Shown piece by piece: positions 12,297 through 24,494 of a stretch of 64,000 nt of DNA. The translations under genes and the position numbers were made by a program. The stretch comes from Buxus sempervirens (Eukaryota; Streptophyta; Magnoliopsida; Buxales; Buxaceae). Under the pieces are notes generated by a model. That model searched no databases. It worked only from the letters and a program-made list of their open reading frames with translations, and was not told the DNA's origin. How positions within the stretch are numbered: position 1 is the first letter of the stretch; every line of letters starts with the position of its first letter. The stretch is from contig OX387187.1 in the NCBI GenBank assembly GCA_947561395.2, positions 27,013,829 to 27,077,828 of the forward strand, read 5' to 3'.

Positions 12297-13746
12297 CTAG
12301 CAATACGAACGTGCGTTGCACTTTTAGATTGATTTACATTTTTTTTTTCATAACTTATTTTCACTTTCATGTAGATTCTTGAGATTACTGTATCAATTTA
12401 TATTTAATTTTTAGTTTATATTTCATTTTAAAAGTTTGGAGGTCTTTTTATTTAAGGAAATTAGTTAGGACCTCTATGTACTTGGTATTTTCAAAAAAAG
12501 TATTTATAAATGTTTTAATATGGACCTAATTAAAAATAATGAATTTTAAATGTTTATTTTTTTTAATTATTACTGAAAATCTTGTCATAATATAACATTA
12601 TTTAGTTTTTCCTCTTTTTTTTTTAAGATTTCTTTCTATTTGCCTAGATCCTAATAGGACAAATAAGTTTGGTAATAGTTTGTGCTTTAAAAGATATTTA
12701 TTTGAATTTTCTCTTTTGTTGTTTTGAAAATTTCTCTATTTACATATGAATCTAATAGGAAAAATAATTTTGGGAATAGTTTGTGCTTTGATAATGAAAA
12801 ATACTTTATTTTCTTTTTAACTTTTAAAAAAGAAAAGAGTTTTATGTTTTCACGATTATTAGAATTAGAATTATTTATGGTAATATATATATATAAATAT
12901 TAGTTAATTTATAGCTCTTTATTAATTGTCATGTTATTTTAATTAGTATGTTAAAAGCATTGTGCTTTTAACATACTAATTGGAGAAGAGATTTTATATA
13001 AACAATACTTATAAGTATCTATTTTTTTATTTTATTTAATTAGAGAAGAAAGTAGATTCACATCAATAGTAAAAAAAATTAAGATAATCTTGAAATTAGA
13101 TATTTTAGAACTATTAGTAAATGTACGAAATCATTATCATGAAATCATAAATTATAATTATTACATTAAAGTATAATTTTAAGATAAGTGTAAGAATTTG
13201 GGAAGAGATTTGATCTAATAGGACTCATGGTGTAATTGGAGAAGACATAGGATTCAATTATTTTATATGAATAATGCTTATACTTTTTTTTTGTTTTATT
13301 TAATTGGAGAAGAAATAGGATTTTATTATATTCACGTCAATTGTAAACTAAAAAAAAAAATTGATAACCTTGAAACTAGATATTTTAGAACTATTATTAA
13401 AAGTCCGAAATCATTATCATGAAATCACGAATTATAATTTCTAATAATTAAGTGAAGTCTCTTGTTAATTTATTAATATACATCTAATTTAAATAGATGA
13501 ATATGTGAATTAATTAAAATTATAAAGAAGAACATTTTTGGTATTGGAAAATAAAAAACACTTAATTATAGTTTAAACGATAATAATAAAGTTTATTGGA
13601 GAAAGACTCTACATCACAATAATAATGAAGTTTAGATGTTTACGTGGAATTAAAGATTGTAGGGAAGGACATTTTAGGTATGCGAAAATTAAAAACACTT
13701 AAGGTAGGTCGTGCTTTTAATAGTAGTATATATGTAATATATATGA
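12297..13746 (-). mobile_element. Helitron-like non-autonomous element, AT-rich
   Basis: On the minus strand the sequence at 12297-12320 reads GTGCAACGCAC (short hairpin), then GTTCGTATTG, then CTAG, then a T. This is the Helitron 3' signature: hairpin, CTRR end, insertion before T. The probable 5' end, on the minus strand near 13746-13705, reads TATACTACTATTAAAAGCAC, close to the common plant Helitron start TCTATACTA..TTAAA; the exact TC is uncertain. The interior is very AT-rich, has a perfect hairpin (12941-12981) and a direct repeat of about 85 bp (around 13083-13168 and 13360-13440, with ATTTTAGAACTATTA and CCGAAATCATTATCATGAAA type words). No Rep or helicase ORF. Confidence 0.5.
12941..12981. 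repeat. Perfect 19-bp inverted repeat with a 3-nt loop
   Basis: The left arm (12941-12959) and right arm (12963-12981) are exact reverse complements around TTG. Each arm contains TTAAAAGCA, the word found at the probable 5' end of this Helitron-like element, so the palindrome may be two Helitron 5' tips head to head. Confidence 0.9.
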
Positions 13747-13763
13747 AAACCAGTATTTGAATA

Positions 13764-13915
13764 GATTAAGGTCAGGTTCATGGCTAGTTAAGCTAATTAA
13801 CCCATCTAGCTAATTAACTTGGTTTAGGCTATATCAAACTGTAACTATTAGGGACGACATGGAACAAGAGAAGGGACAGGTTACCCATTTAATCCACCTG
13901 CCAATTGCGACATTA
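13764..13915. mobile_element. Partial hAT-like MITE
   Basis: Related to the right half of the complete MITE at 42304-42667: shared GATTAAGGTCAGG, then GGGACAGGTTACCCATTTAA, then a terminus resembling TTGTCATCCCTA. The left half and TSD are not visible. Confidence 0.5.
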
Positions 13916-14570
13916 CATCAAAATGTCATTGAAAAAATTCTAAAATAAATGTTCTTAGATTAGGTTAGAATTAATATATGACATTCACACTTCGGAAAGT
14001 GGAGGAAAACTTTTCAGTCTTAGGTTCTGTTTGTTTCATTGGAAAATATTTTTTAATAAAAAATAATTTCCAAGAAAAAGTTTTCATTCTTTCTTTTTCC
14101 AAGTGTTTGGACGTGACATCGAAAATTTTCTGAAACTTTTATGTTCTTTTCTTTTGAAATTAGAAAGAATATTAATCAAAAAAAATTTCACTAGCTCCAC
14201 TTGAATTCCTCATTTACTATCATTTTTAACATGAACGTATTGCATGAAACCAAAATATGGATCAAATTATGATTATTATGATTTTGAATCCTTCACAAAA
14301 GTTGCTTATTTGTCTCCAAGGTTTTAATCTCGTTTTGCTCATGGTATGTCGTGCCATTTCCCTGAAATTTTGTTAACACATGACTTATACAGTTACATCT
14401 TTCATACATCATGGGAAAAAAAATTTAGAAATTCAAAAAATCAAAAATATTTCTAAAATTAAATATATAAGTTTTAGATAACAAAAAATTAAAAAAAACG
14501 AAAATATTTATAAAACTTAAATAAATACGAATGAACCCCTCACTTATGGGAACAGCATCCAAGAAAAAGT
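13916..14570. other. Non-coding AT-rich stretch
   Basis: No gene. TAGGTTCTGTTTGTTTCATTGG at about 14020 resembles a MITE terminus, but no matching end was found. The stretch ends at the LINE target-site duplication (14571). Confidence 0.35.
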
Positions 14571-14583
14571 AGGTGCGCCTCCC

Positions 14584-15450
14584 TTCTGATTTGCTTACTA
14601 AGATCCGAAGCGCAGTACACTGATTTGCTGATCGCTAAGGTCCAAAGTCGAATGGCAGGTTGGAAGGCTCAGCTATTAACTCAAGCCGGACGAACCACAC
14701 TCATCAAACGATGCTAGCAGGACAAAGCCAACATCTCATGGCCACATCATGACTTCCCAGTGGGGTCCTCCAACAACATAACAAGATATCCTGGAATTTC
14801 CTATGGCATGCAGCAAGAAAAAATAGAACTCTTCACACAGTTGGCTGGTCTAAAGTTTGCAAATCCACCCAAGAAGGAGGTCTTAATACTAAGGCTCAGA
14901 AGTTTTTCAATGAGGCCATGTCCATGAAGCAGATATGGAATCTTGTATCCAGCCCACAAACACTCTGGCAGCACACTGTAATGGCTAAATACTTAAGGGG
15001 AGATAAATTTTTTGAGGCCAATTAAAGCCAAATCAGCTGTGTGGAAGCAAATTTGTCAAATCAAACCCATTCTCAGACAAGGTATAATTTGGAAAATCCG
15101 GAATGGTGAAAAAATTGATTTGTGGAAGGATAGGTGGGTTTGTAATACAATAGAAGAGTGGATTCTTCCACAATCAAGAATACCTTGGCAAGGAAATAAG
15201 GTAGCAGATATAATGAGCAATAACTCTCAAGATTGGAATGTACACTTGCTACATCAATTATGGGATTCAGATACAGTGGTAAAGATCCTTAACACCCCAA
15301 TCTATAATAACATTCCACAAGATCAACCTATTTGGCATGCTAAAGGTAACGGGAAATACTCGGTAGTGTCAGCCTATCGCATTCTCAAAACTGATATAGT
15401 GGCTGAACAAAACTTGATGTGGCTAAAGATGTGGAGAATTCCATGCTTGC
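14584..15450 (+). pseudogene. LINE ORF2 fragment: end of RT and start of zf-RVT
   Basis: Reads DLLIAKVQSRMAGWKAQLL then TQAGRTTLIK, a hallmark of plant LINE reverse transcriptases. Further on come SWNFLWHAARKNRTLHTVGW, KAQKFFNEAMSMKQIW and KIDLWKDRWV, and then the zf-RVT entry WHAKGNGKYSVVSAYRIL. Several frame changes and stops are present (for example after IKR and around 15024), so it is a relic. It stops at WRIPC, where the large insertion begins, and resumes at 24495. Confidence 0.85.
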
Positions 15451-16939
15451 TGTTGACCAAAAATTTGAATCTCAATAATTTTTTATCAAACATGATTTCA
15501 CTCGATTATATGGGTTTTTATTTCATGGGGTACGGACCCATCCAAGGTATCTAGGCCACAGAACAATCTCCTTAATTACAATTCTAAAATATTAGAGAAA
15601 ACCCTTTAATTTTAACTTAATTCACAAGATTTGATTACTTATATGGTTGGGATTGATTTGGTTTGTTTTAATTGCGACTGAACCTGGTTTAGTTTGTCGG
15701 ACTGCCAACGTACCCAATTATTTGGGATCAAGTCATAACGTAATTCAAAAGAATAATCTGAGTTTGAATTTAAGGTATTATATTTAATTTGGTTTATTTT
15801 AATTAATTGGATCTAGTTCAATTGGGTTTAATTTGAAGGGTTTAATTTTAAGGCATTGGACTACAAAAATCATACCTTATATTAAACAATTTAAGTTTGA
15901 TTTATTTTAAATTAGTTGACCATTAAGGTTCAATTTGAAGTTTGATTTTATTTAAATGGTTTAATGCTGAAGACATTGGACCATAAAAGATCATATCTCG
16001 AATTAAACCATTTGGGTTTAATTTAGTTGATTTGATTTAATTTAAATCGCAAAGAGGAAACGGTTTGATTTGAGAAAGTTTGGTTTGATTTGATTCAAAG
16101 TCTAAGGCATTGGGCCTTAATTGAACCAAAAGGTTTAATTTTATTGATTGGTTAATTTAAGTTAAACCATAAAGGGAAAACGGTTCAATTTGAAAGAACT
16201 TAGTTTGGGATTGGTTCGATTTAACCACTTTTATGATTTGAACCGAAAAAGGGAAACGGTTTGATTTATTGATTAAATTTAATCACCTTAATTGAACCAA
16301 AGAGGAAACGGTTTTAACTTAGGTGAACTTGAAGTGTATGGGGGCTGGTTTGAACCATTTTTGTTATCCCATTAATTACATAGTTTGGTTCAATTTTAGG
16401 ATAATTTTGGTTCATTTTAGTTTTAGAATAATTTTGGTTCAATTTAAAATGTTTATAGTTTAGTTTTAGTTTAAGGACAATTTCAGTCTAAATTGAGTTT
16501 TAACTTGGTTTATTTTAGTTTAAGGACAATTTCGGTCCAATTTTGGATACTTTTAGAAACATCTTAGGTTGGTTCAAAGCACTTTTTTGGGTGCTTTTAA
16601 ACACTTTTATGTGAAAAGGAGAGACAAATTTATTTTTACATCATGTGTTTGATGTAATTTTGGTAAATTTATGTTTCAAAAGACTTATGGGATTTTGATG
16701 AATTTTCTCGGATTTTTCTGGGTCAAATCAGGCTTGAATTGAGCAAAATACACAATTTCAGGTGAAACCGGGTTGATTTTATTGGAATGGGTCTAAAGAA
16801 CCATGTGCGAACTGGTATTGAGTTTGGGCCAGAGTCCTTTTTGTCCATGCACGCGGCCCAAATCTCGGCCCGGTGTGCAGAAGACCTCTAATTTGACCAT
16901 TTTTTCCCTATAACCCTTTTGACGATTTTTCTTTAGGCT

Positions 16940-17300
16940 AACCCGATTTGGGTGTTAGGATCAAGGGTTCAGCCCCTAAATCAGCAGGGTTTAACCTAAA
17001 TTGACCACTAGGATCATGGATTTAACCCTTAGATTAATTAGGATTAACCCAAATTGACCACTAAGATCATGGATTTAACCCCTAGGGTAATTAAGGTATA
17101 ACCCAAATTGATCACGAGGATCATGGGTTTAACCCTTAGGATAATTAGGGTTAACCCAAATTGACCACTAGGATCAAGGATTTAACCCCTAGGGTAATTA
17201 AGGTATAACCCAAATTTACCACTAGGATCATAGGTTTAACCCTTAGGATAATTAGGGTTAACCGAAATTGACCACTAGGATCAGGGTTTAACCACTAAAT
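16940..17300 (+). repeat. Tandem repeat of about 55-60 bp, six to seven degenerate units
   Basis: Units carry GACCACTAGGATCA, then GGTTTAACCCTTAG and AATTAGGGTTAACCCAAATT. One unit is split by the PIF-like insertion and resumes at 23150 (GGGTTTATCCAAATTGACCA), which confirms the insertion boundaries. Confidence 0.85.
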
Positions 17301-17501
17301 CATTTAGGGTATGTTTGTATCGCAGGAATTGGAGGATGGGAATTGGAATTGGAGGATAAAAAGACTAATTCTCTTGTTTGGTTAACCAAATCTTATAAGA
17401 ATTAGAATTCACGTGTGAAAATTTTAGACCCCAATTCACGCATTATATAGGAATTATAACTCAGACCTTGGGGGGTGTTTTTTATAATTCTTGCGTGTTA
17501 T

Positions 17502-19311
17502 TGTGAGACATGGGAAAAAATCAAAAATCCTTTTGACTTCCTCAATCATCACACGGGATTAAATAAAACAAAGAGTCGCCACCATTCAATTTAGGTGTGA
17601 ATGGACACCAAAATATTAAATAAGCACAGAAGCAATTTTAGGGTAAAAATAACCCTCCTAAAAAAAAACAACCAGAGATGGGTAAGGGGATTAGGTTATG
17701 AACAGGGGAAGGTGTTAGGCACCCCTATTCATCCACACAAGGTGGTTGCCAGGTATTGTTCATGTTAAAATAAAGGAAAAAAAGGCTTGCTATAAAAATC
17801 AAGAAAAATCACAAAAAAGACAAAATTTTATGGTTTTTTTCATATGAATAGTCTGATTGATCCAGAACTTTCAAATATGATCATACCATTCCCAGGGTTT
17901 CATGATCAAAATAAAATTGAGATAAAATCAAATAAAATCAATTTAAAGTGAAAAATCCAAAAATCTGGCTTCAAGTCAAATTCTAGAAATCTAGAAAAAT
18001 ATGATTTTTATAAAATATTTCAAAATTGAACTTGAATAGTCCAGGTCATAGGTATAGCCCAAATTTCACATTAAATCTGAAAATCAAAACCAAAAATACC
18101 CACATTGATGAAGAACATCAAAAGGGGAGAACTTAGACCGTAGGGTCTTCTCTCAATAATGAAAAACGATTTAAAAACCATCTCATGAAACCCTAGAATT
18201 TACTTTCAGGCCTCTGGATCCAGATCTACCATATTGATCATGATAAATCCAAGATCCTAGCCTAAAATCACAAAAATCACGAAAACAGTGCTGTAGGTGC
18301 AAATATGTGGAAAATCCAAATTTTATAAAAAAGTGGGGATCTCATGCTATAAACATCATAGATTCATGCGTTCATTCAGATTTAACATAAAAAGCATTAA
18401 AACATGATCAGGATATTTAAAGCAGCCACATCTCACAAATTAGAGCACATGGGGGTCTACCCTACAGATCCACATGTTCTCTTTTCCCCTAGCTCTCTCT
18501 TCACGTTTTACGGCTAGAGAGGATTCTTGAGGTACTTGGAGATAGGTTTGGTGATACAAACACAATCAAAGGCCTTATTCTAGAAAAAAAGGAGAAAACA
18601 GATATGGGGTTCTATTCTAGGGATCCACCTGTTCTCTTTTCCCCTAGCTCTCTCTTCACGTTTTACGGCTAGAGAGATTCATGAGGTACTTAGAGGCAAG
18701 TTTAGGAATACTAGATACAAAAGATGGCCTTATTCTACAGCAATAGAGATGATCCTATTACATCTAGAATTGAAGACAGAAAATAAAAAGGGACTTACCT
18801 GGATTGAGCAAGCAGAGCAGCAGAGGTTCCTCTTTTTCTCTTGGAGTTCCTTGGACTTCAAATTTTCGTGGCCTTTTGCTTGAGAATCTCACCTCTATTT
18901 ATAGGCAAGCACAGGGGCATGGTTGGTCCAGAAGGATATAGCCTAGTCCTTAAGATAGAGTGAAATACAGAGATAATGCCCATCCATAGCCAACCAAGGT
19001 GGCTTCAGCGAATAAAATACGTAATTCGCTCATTTAAAGATATATTGGACTCAAGATAAAGCTCGGAAATCGAGAGAAGGATAAAACTCGCACGAGTCTT
19101 TAGTGACCGTAAATGAATTACGGTCCAACGGTGACCGTAGTTTCAATACGGGCGCGCCTGACCGTAGATTGATCTCGAGCGCGACCGGCCTGTGAACAAA
19201 ATACGGGCAAAGCCTGCTTAGTCAATTTTTATGCATTTTTGACCTGTTTTAAGCTCTAATTACATGTTTTTATTATTTTCTCATTCGGTAGTGCAATTTG
19301 GGGTGTCTACA
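17502..19311 (-). mobile_element. Solo family-A LTR, 1810 bp, TSD GTTAT
   Basis: Reverse-complement copy of 4567-6368. It runs from TGTGAGACATGG (17502) to GGGGTGTCTACA (19311), between perfect 5-bp TSDs GTTAT (17497-17501 and 19312-19316). TATA box on - at 18894-18902. It carries the same internal duplication of the CTTCACGTTTTACGGCTAGAG block (about 18490 and 18655) as the 4567 copy. The distal end (19080-19250) differs most from that copy. Confidence 0.94.
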
Positions 19312-19316
19312 GTTAT

Positions 19317-19771
19317 AATTCACACGAGACTCCGTCTCTCGATCTTCTTTCTAGTCTCGACTTAAAACTTATCGCCAACAACAACAAACAATATCCTTTC
19401 TCTCTGAACCCATTGTCTTTGAACAATAGCGAATCGCAACCTTCTGGAGCAACAAAGAAGTCTTTGCTTTATCTTCTTCGTCTCATCCCTTTGCTTTCTT
19501 AGGTATCATCTCTTTCACGTTGGCAGCAAATGGACTCCGAAAGACACTAACAAGACATCTATCTCACAGATTGACTCTTGTCTTCCATACTAATTGAATT
19601 GACGCCTGGTTGGGTTCTCCCACTACCTACTCGATCTGCCGAGCTAATCTAGTCCCTAAACTTGGCAAAATACCTGGTGCTACTTTACATATACCTCACT
19701 CGGACACAGACTCGGATCATGACAATCAAGGTTCCGGTTCCGTCGAATTGCAAGATCAAATCACAATCTGT
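19317..19771 (+). pseudogene. Unrecognised gene fragment, first part, captured in the PIF-like element
   Basis: Balanced base composition and an open frame at 19610-19776 (GSPTTYSICRANLVPKLGK, then acidic TDSDHDNQGSGS) stand out from the AT-rich element. The upstream part (19320-19600) is pyrimidine-rich like a plant 5' UTR. The frame reads to the LTR insertion at 19777 and continues directly at 22166 (PEDQNKDALVLNYIN) when the LTR and one TSD are removed. No family was recognised. Confidence 0.4.
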
Positions 19772-19776
19772 GTTCC

Positions 19777-22160
19777 TGTGACACATGGAAATGTCATCTT
19801 GGATGACTTCCGATATCATCACGCGGGGATCGATAAAAGTAAAGAGTCGCCACCATCCAAGTTAAGGTGTGAATGGACACCAAATAAAGCCAAAGTAGCT
19901 CTAATACAAGGAAAAATCTAGAGATCAGGTAAGGGAATTATTTATGAGCGGGGGAAGGTGTTAGGCACCCCCACTCATCCGTCTAAGACGGTTGCCACAT
20001 GCTTGCTCATGCTAAGGATTGTTTGTTAATAAAAATAAACAAAGGATGCTTAAAATAAGCAAAATGTGTGTGATTATTCCACATGAGTAATCCAATGGAT
20101 TTGGACTCTTCTCATGGATATATCACTTTAGAAATTCATGAGTGAAGGAAAATCCAATTAAAATTTGAAGAAAAACCAATTCAAGGCAAATTTGGAAAAA
20201 TCAAATTATAAGAACATGAAAGCTTCGATTAACCATAAATCACTCAATTTAAATTCAAATCCAATGAAACCAAAGCCATTTGACAACTGGCATGAAGTAG
20301 AATATTCAGTAAAAAAATCAGCTCAATCCGATTTAAAATAAGAGAGAAACACTCTATGGAAATTTGCTGTTGTAACTCGGAAAAAGTGACGAATAAGCAT
20401 TTTTAAAACCCCTATTCGTGGAGTTTGGCTCAATATAAATTCATGAAAATTTGCATGGATGAAGTATGTGGTGCCATCTTTCAAATGAAATAAGCCTCAC
20501 ACAAAACTCCATCCAGGTGTGACCTGTGTGTGCTCTTGGACAGGCCTTGAAGACCACAGATTAACTCAGGACTATGCCATTGAGCAGCTCTGAGTCAATC
20601 AAGCACATAGGCCACAAATCAGATCAAAATCTGTTGAAACTAGTTGAAAATGCAAATATATTCCTCAAGGAAACCACAGAAACTAAAATCACTCAAAATG
20701 GATTAAAATTGAGCAGATGGTGCACCATCAAAGCAGCAAGTTCAGCAATCTGGGCTAAACTGACTTACAGACTTTGAACGGATGGTGTCAAAACTTGGCT
20801 CCATAAAAATGAACGAAAATTTCCAGATACAAACTAGACATGCTCATCTATCACATATCTTTGGAATCACTCAAAAATTCATCCGGAGGATGAAGTTATA
20901 AGCATTGTAAGACAGGCCAAAGATGATGCGCTGTTTTGAAGTTTTTTGGAGGAAAAGCCAAAACTAGTGCATGTGTGCAAGTGGATTCGACCAAAACACT
21001 TGGAAATCAAGAAAAACAATCTCATGAAGTTCTAAAATTCATTCTAAAACCAATAATCTCAGATTTCCCGTATTGAACGTAGAAATCCAAGATCTAGCTT
21101 ATCCTTGCAAAAAATGGTGAAAAGTGTGCTTGGTGGTGATGGAAATCAAATTTTCTAGGAGAAGGCTGGAATCCTTTGCTATTGAGAGCAAGGATTCGCA
21201 CATCCTCTCTAGAGACAAATGCACAATACATCAGAGAAATCAACCATAGGCTCAAAATAACCAAACATCATGCTCTTCATCATTTGTAGGTTCTAAGCTT
21301 AGATGATCCATTCCACCATCTTTTTCCCCAAGTTCTCTCTTCACGTTTTACGGCTAGAGAGAATTCCCAGGTACTTTATATGAGTTTTGGGGCTACAAAA
21401 AGAACATTCAGGGCCTTACACTACAGAAAGGTAGAAGATGGGAGTTGGAATGTAAAAAAGGTGTTGGAAACTGAACTAAAGCATTACCTTTTGTAGCTTA
21501 AGCACTTGAGGCAGCAATCCAGCAGAGTTTCTCCTCTTCTTGCAGAGCTTCCAAGCTTCAAATTATCAGCCATTTTCAAGAGGAGGACCCCTCTATTTAT
21601 AGGCACAGCCAAGGGCAATAAAATCCCAAGGGTATGCCTAAAAATCTCTCTAGATTGTTCCAATTCAAGTTAAAGCCTTGAATTGATGTAAATCTAGAGG
21701 TTTCGGAGGATAAAATAGGGAGTTCAAGTCCCTGAGAGATAGGTAATATGCATAAATAAGGCTCAGAGATCGAGCCTTTTCGCAAATCCCCGAAACAAGC
21801 AAAACCGCATACACAGTGCGGTTTCCACAGAGCCGTCACTCTGTATGCGGTTTCCATGCAAATTCACCTCAACAGCACATACAGGGCGGTTCCAATTCAG
21901 TTACACTCGTCATGATTGCTGTCAACATGGCTCAACGGCCAAAGCTTTTAGAAGCCAAGTGACAGCTCACGTAAGAAGCATGAACATCAACCGTGCTGTG
22001 TGTGCGGTTGAGACCAAATTATCAAAAACTGTATATTCAGTGCGGTTAGCACCATTCTTGAGTATTTTTGAGCGTTTGACACATGTCAAAGCTCAAATAA
22101 AACATTTAAAGCTCTTTTCAACTGTTCTCTTATATTGAAGTGCAATTTGGGGTGTCTACA
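19777..22160 (-). mobile_element. Solo family-A2 LTR, 2384 bp, TSD GTTCC
   Basis: Longer subfamily of family A. It runs from TGTGACACATGG (19777) to GGGGTGTCTACA (22160), between perfect TSDs GTTCC (19772-19776 and 22161-22165). It keeps the family blocks: the TGTGAATGGACACCA region, GGAAGGTGTTAGGCACCCCC, the CTCTCTTCACGTTTTACGGC block (about 21340) and the TATA box (21593-21601, -). Short ORFs are incidental. Confidence 0.93.
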
Positions 22161-22165
22161 GTTCC

Positions 22166-22560
22166 TGAAGATCAAAACAAAGATGCTTTGGTGCTCAATT
22201 ACATAAACTCTACATTGATTTTGAATCAAAACCGTCCCTTGAGACTAGATCAATAAGAATGAGATTTGCCGGAAAATTTCCGTGATCGCACTCGACCAAA
22301 CTCTCATTGATCCAACCGGGACAGAATTATGAGAGGTTCGCTCTGAGATTGCAGGAAGACGTGTGGAGGCAGGTCGTGAATGGGAAACTAAACCAGTCGA
22401 CGAACTCTATTGCCTTTGCGAGACAAGCGGGTTCACGGAGGGTTGAGAGGTTGACAACTTAGACACTGAGATTGCCTTCCCACATGAACCGTGTTGCCTT
22501 TTTGACGCCAAAAGCAAATGTGTCGGCTGATTTGGGATTCTTGCTTTGATTATGTAAAAC
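22166..22560 (+). pseudogene. Unrecognised gene fragment, second part
   Basis: Continues the frame of 19610-19776 after removal of the solo LTR (EDQNKDALVLNYINSTLILN). Farther on, around 22320-22470, two frames look equally protein-like, so a frameshift is likely. Codon-like composition ends near 22560, where AT-rich element sequence resumes. It has no motif I recognise and is probably a host fragment carried by the non-autonomous PIF-like element. Confidence 0.35.
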
Positions 22561-23588
22561 TTTTTTTATTTTTGGTGAATGATTATGTATAGCTTCCTTC
22601 TAATCGAAATGGTATACAATATTAAATTCTTTTTTCTAAGTTGATGATATACAATATTATTTTTTTAATATATCACCAATTTAACTTGGATATACAATTC
22701 TTTTTCCCTAAGTTGTTGATGTTCTCAATGTTTTAAAAAAAATTAATTATATTTGTTGTTTTTTCTAAGACCTTTTTTTTTTTACCAACTCGTCCTTTTT
22801 GTTCTTATTTTGCCACCATCTCTTGTGAAAACATATTTTTTAAAATTTTTATTGGCGGTATATATTTGCCACTGATTTGGATGGGTAATTATCAACACTC
22901 TTCGGCATGTATTGTTGCAAAGTGCCTACATAATATTATGCATCTTGATCAAATCAACCAATAAAAATTCTATTTAAATTCTTACAAATTTATTAGCATC
23001 CAAATGGGGAAATTCAAATTCATGCGTGAATTACAAGTAAATTCTATAACTCAAACCAAACACCAAAATTTTAATATCTATGAATTTAAATTCATGTGTA
23101 TTAGAATTCTCATGAAAATTTAAATTCACACGATCCAAACGTACCCTTAGGGTTTATCCAAATTGACCATTAGGATGAGATATTTTATGGATAAACATCT
23201 TGGTTTTGGTTTCCAAATATATGATTGAGAAATCTCAGAATTTTAGGACACTTTAAGAAAGTTTAAAACACATAGAGATTAAAATGAAATTATGTCAAAG
23301 AAAGGGAATCTAGGACTTATCTCAACTATGGGTGTTGAGGTTATGCTCAAGGAATTTTTTAATGAAAGTTACTCCGAGAAACAAATCTGGACGTTTAGCT
23401 TTTATCCTAAAGAATTCCATGAGGACATATGGATAAAGTCCAAAAAATAAAGAACTCTTTTCGGATAAAATTTGAAAATCCTCCTAGAAAAGCATGGTCG
23501 TGTGATGACCACCTAAATTTATTTATTAGAAGAAATATTTTGTGGGGTCATTCACATCAAAGAGATTAGGAAATATGCAACATCCAAT

Positions 23589-23591
<3 letters not shown>

Positions 23592-23628
<37 letters not shown>

Positions 23629-23632
23629 CCCC
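23592..23632. repeat. Poly-C tract (34 C, one T, 6 C)
   Basis: Uninterrupted C from 23592 to 23625, T, then six C and an A run. Such a long C/G homopolymer is rare in plant DNA and is a frequent site of sequencing-length error. Confidence 0.95.
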
Positions 23633-24494
23633 AAAAAAAGAAAATTAACAAAACATTGAATGTCCAACATTGAAATCCTTCTTTTTTTTAATTAAAAAAA
23701 ATAGATGTGGGATATGGATGTTTCTAGGTTTTGAAGAGATAAAAAGAACTTGGATGTTAGCCACTTTAAGGAGTTTGATAATAATAAAAGAAAGAGATAA
23801 TCATGGTTAGAAGTAATGTGAAGGACATCTAAAACAACAAGATTTCTTCCAAGGATTTGAAACAACCAATGAAAATAAAGACTGACCTCTTTTTTTTTTT
23901 GTTTCCTTCCTACAATTTAGCTTGTGTTTATCTCTTTGATTCCTTTCTCTCGTTTCTATCTCTTCTTCTTCTCTTCTTATCCTCCTTTCAAACTCTCCTC
24001 ATTCATTGCTTTTTATAAGATTTAAAATAGTTGGTTACATAGAGTTGGAGAGAATGTGGCCCATGTGGGAAATGGGACGTTAGGAAAACTCCCCACTTCC
24101 CATTTGCTTGACACATGTCCTCAAATAACAAACTTAGGATTCTTTTTTCCTTCTTTTATTCTACACGTAACTACCCATTATCTTCTTCCCCTCTTTTCTC
24201 TCTTTCTTTCATTTTTTTTTGTTTTGTTTTGTGACACATGGAAAGTGTGGGGTCCACTTAAAAAATTATCCCCCTTTTTCTTTTTCCTCTTTTTTTGAAT
24301 TCTTTTTTTTAACAAGAGAGGGGGGATGTACCCTCCTCTCTTATCTTTCTTTTATTTTTCTCTTTTTTTTTATTTGAATTATCTTTTACAAGAGAGAGGG
24401 AGACATCCCCTCTTCTCTTTTTTTTTTTATTACCAACTTTTTTTTTAACATTTATCCCTTTATATTTATTGAAAATTTTTATTTGAACACCTAC

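Larger units (their letters stand above)
17307..23146. mobile_element. Non-autonomous PIF/Harbinger-like element (about 1.6 kb) containing two solo LTRs
   Basis: The left end reads GGGTATGTTTGTATCG and the right end, in reverse complement, GGGTACGTTTGGATCG (14 of 16 matching), very like plant PIF/Tourist TIRs. The flanks are TTA on both sides (17304-17306 and 23147-23149), the diagnostic 3-bp TSD. Removing it rejoins the tandem-repeat unit. Subterminal regions on both sides are rich in GAATT and TTCACGTGTGAA-like words and form a longer imperfect inverted repeat. No transposase is present; the core (19317-19771 and 22166-22560) looks like a captured gene fragment. Confidence 0.68.
15451..24489. 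mobile_element. Large TG...CA element inserted in the LINE (probable solo LTR, about 3.2 kb without nested insertions)
   Basis: Defined by the break in LINE homology: TGTTGACCAAAA starts at 15451 and TTTGAACA ends at 24489. The flanking pentamers CTTGC (15446-15450) and CCTAC (24490-24494) differ by two transitions, so the TSD is degraded. Without the PIF-like element (17307-23146) it is about 3196 bp. The interior is non-coding: degenerate AAACGGTTTGATTT words (15600-16560), units of about 55 bp (16940-17300) and pyrimidine-rich tracts (23880-24450). It looks like a solo LTR, but no second copy is present to confirm it. Confidence 0.5.

Noticed and set aside
16940-17300. Telomere-like or interstitial telomeric repeats because of frequent TTAGGG and AACCCTA words
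   Set aside because: The true unit is about 55-60 bp with only incidental TTAGGG words, not (TTTAGGG)n.
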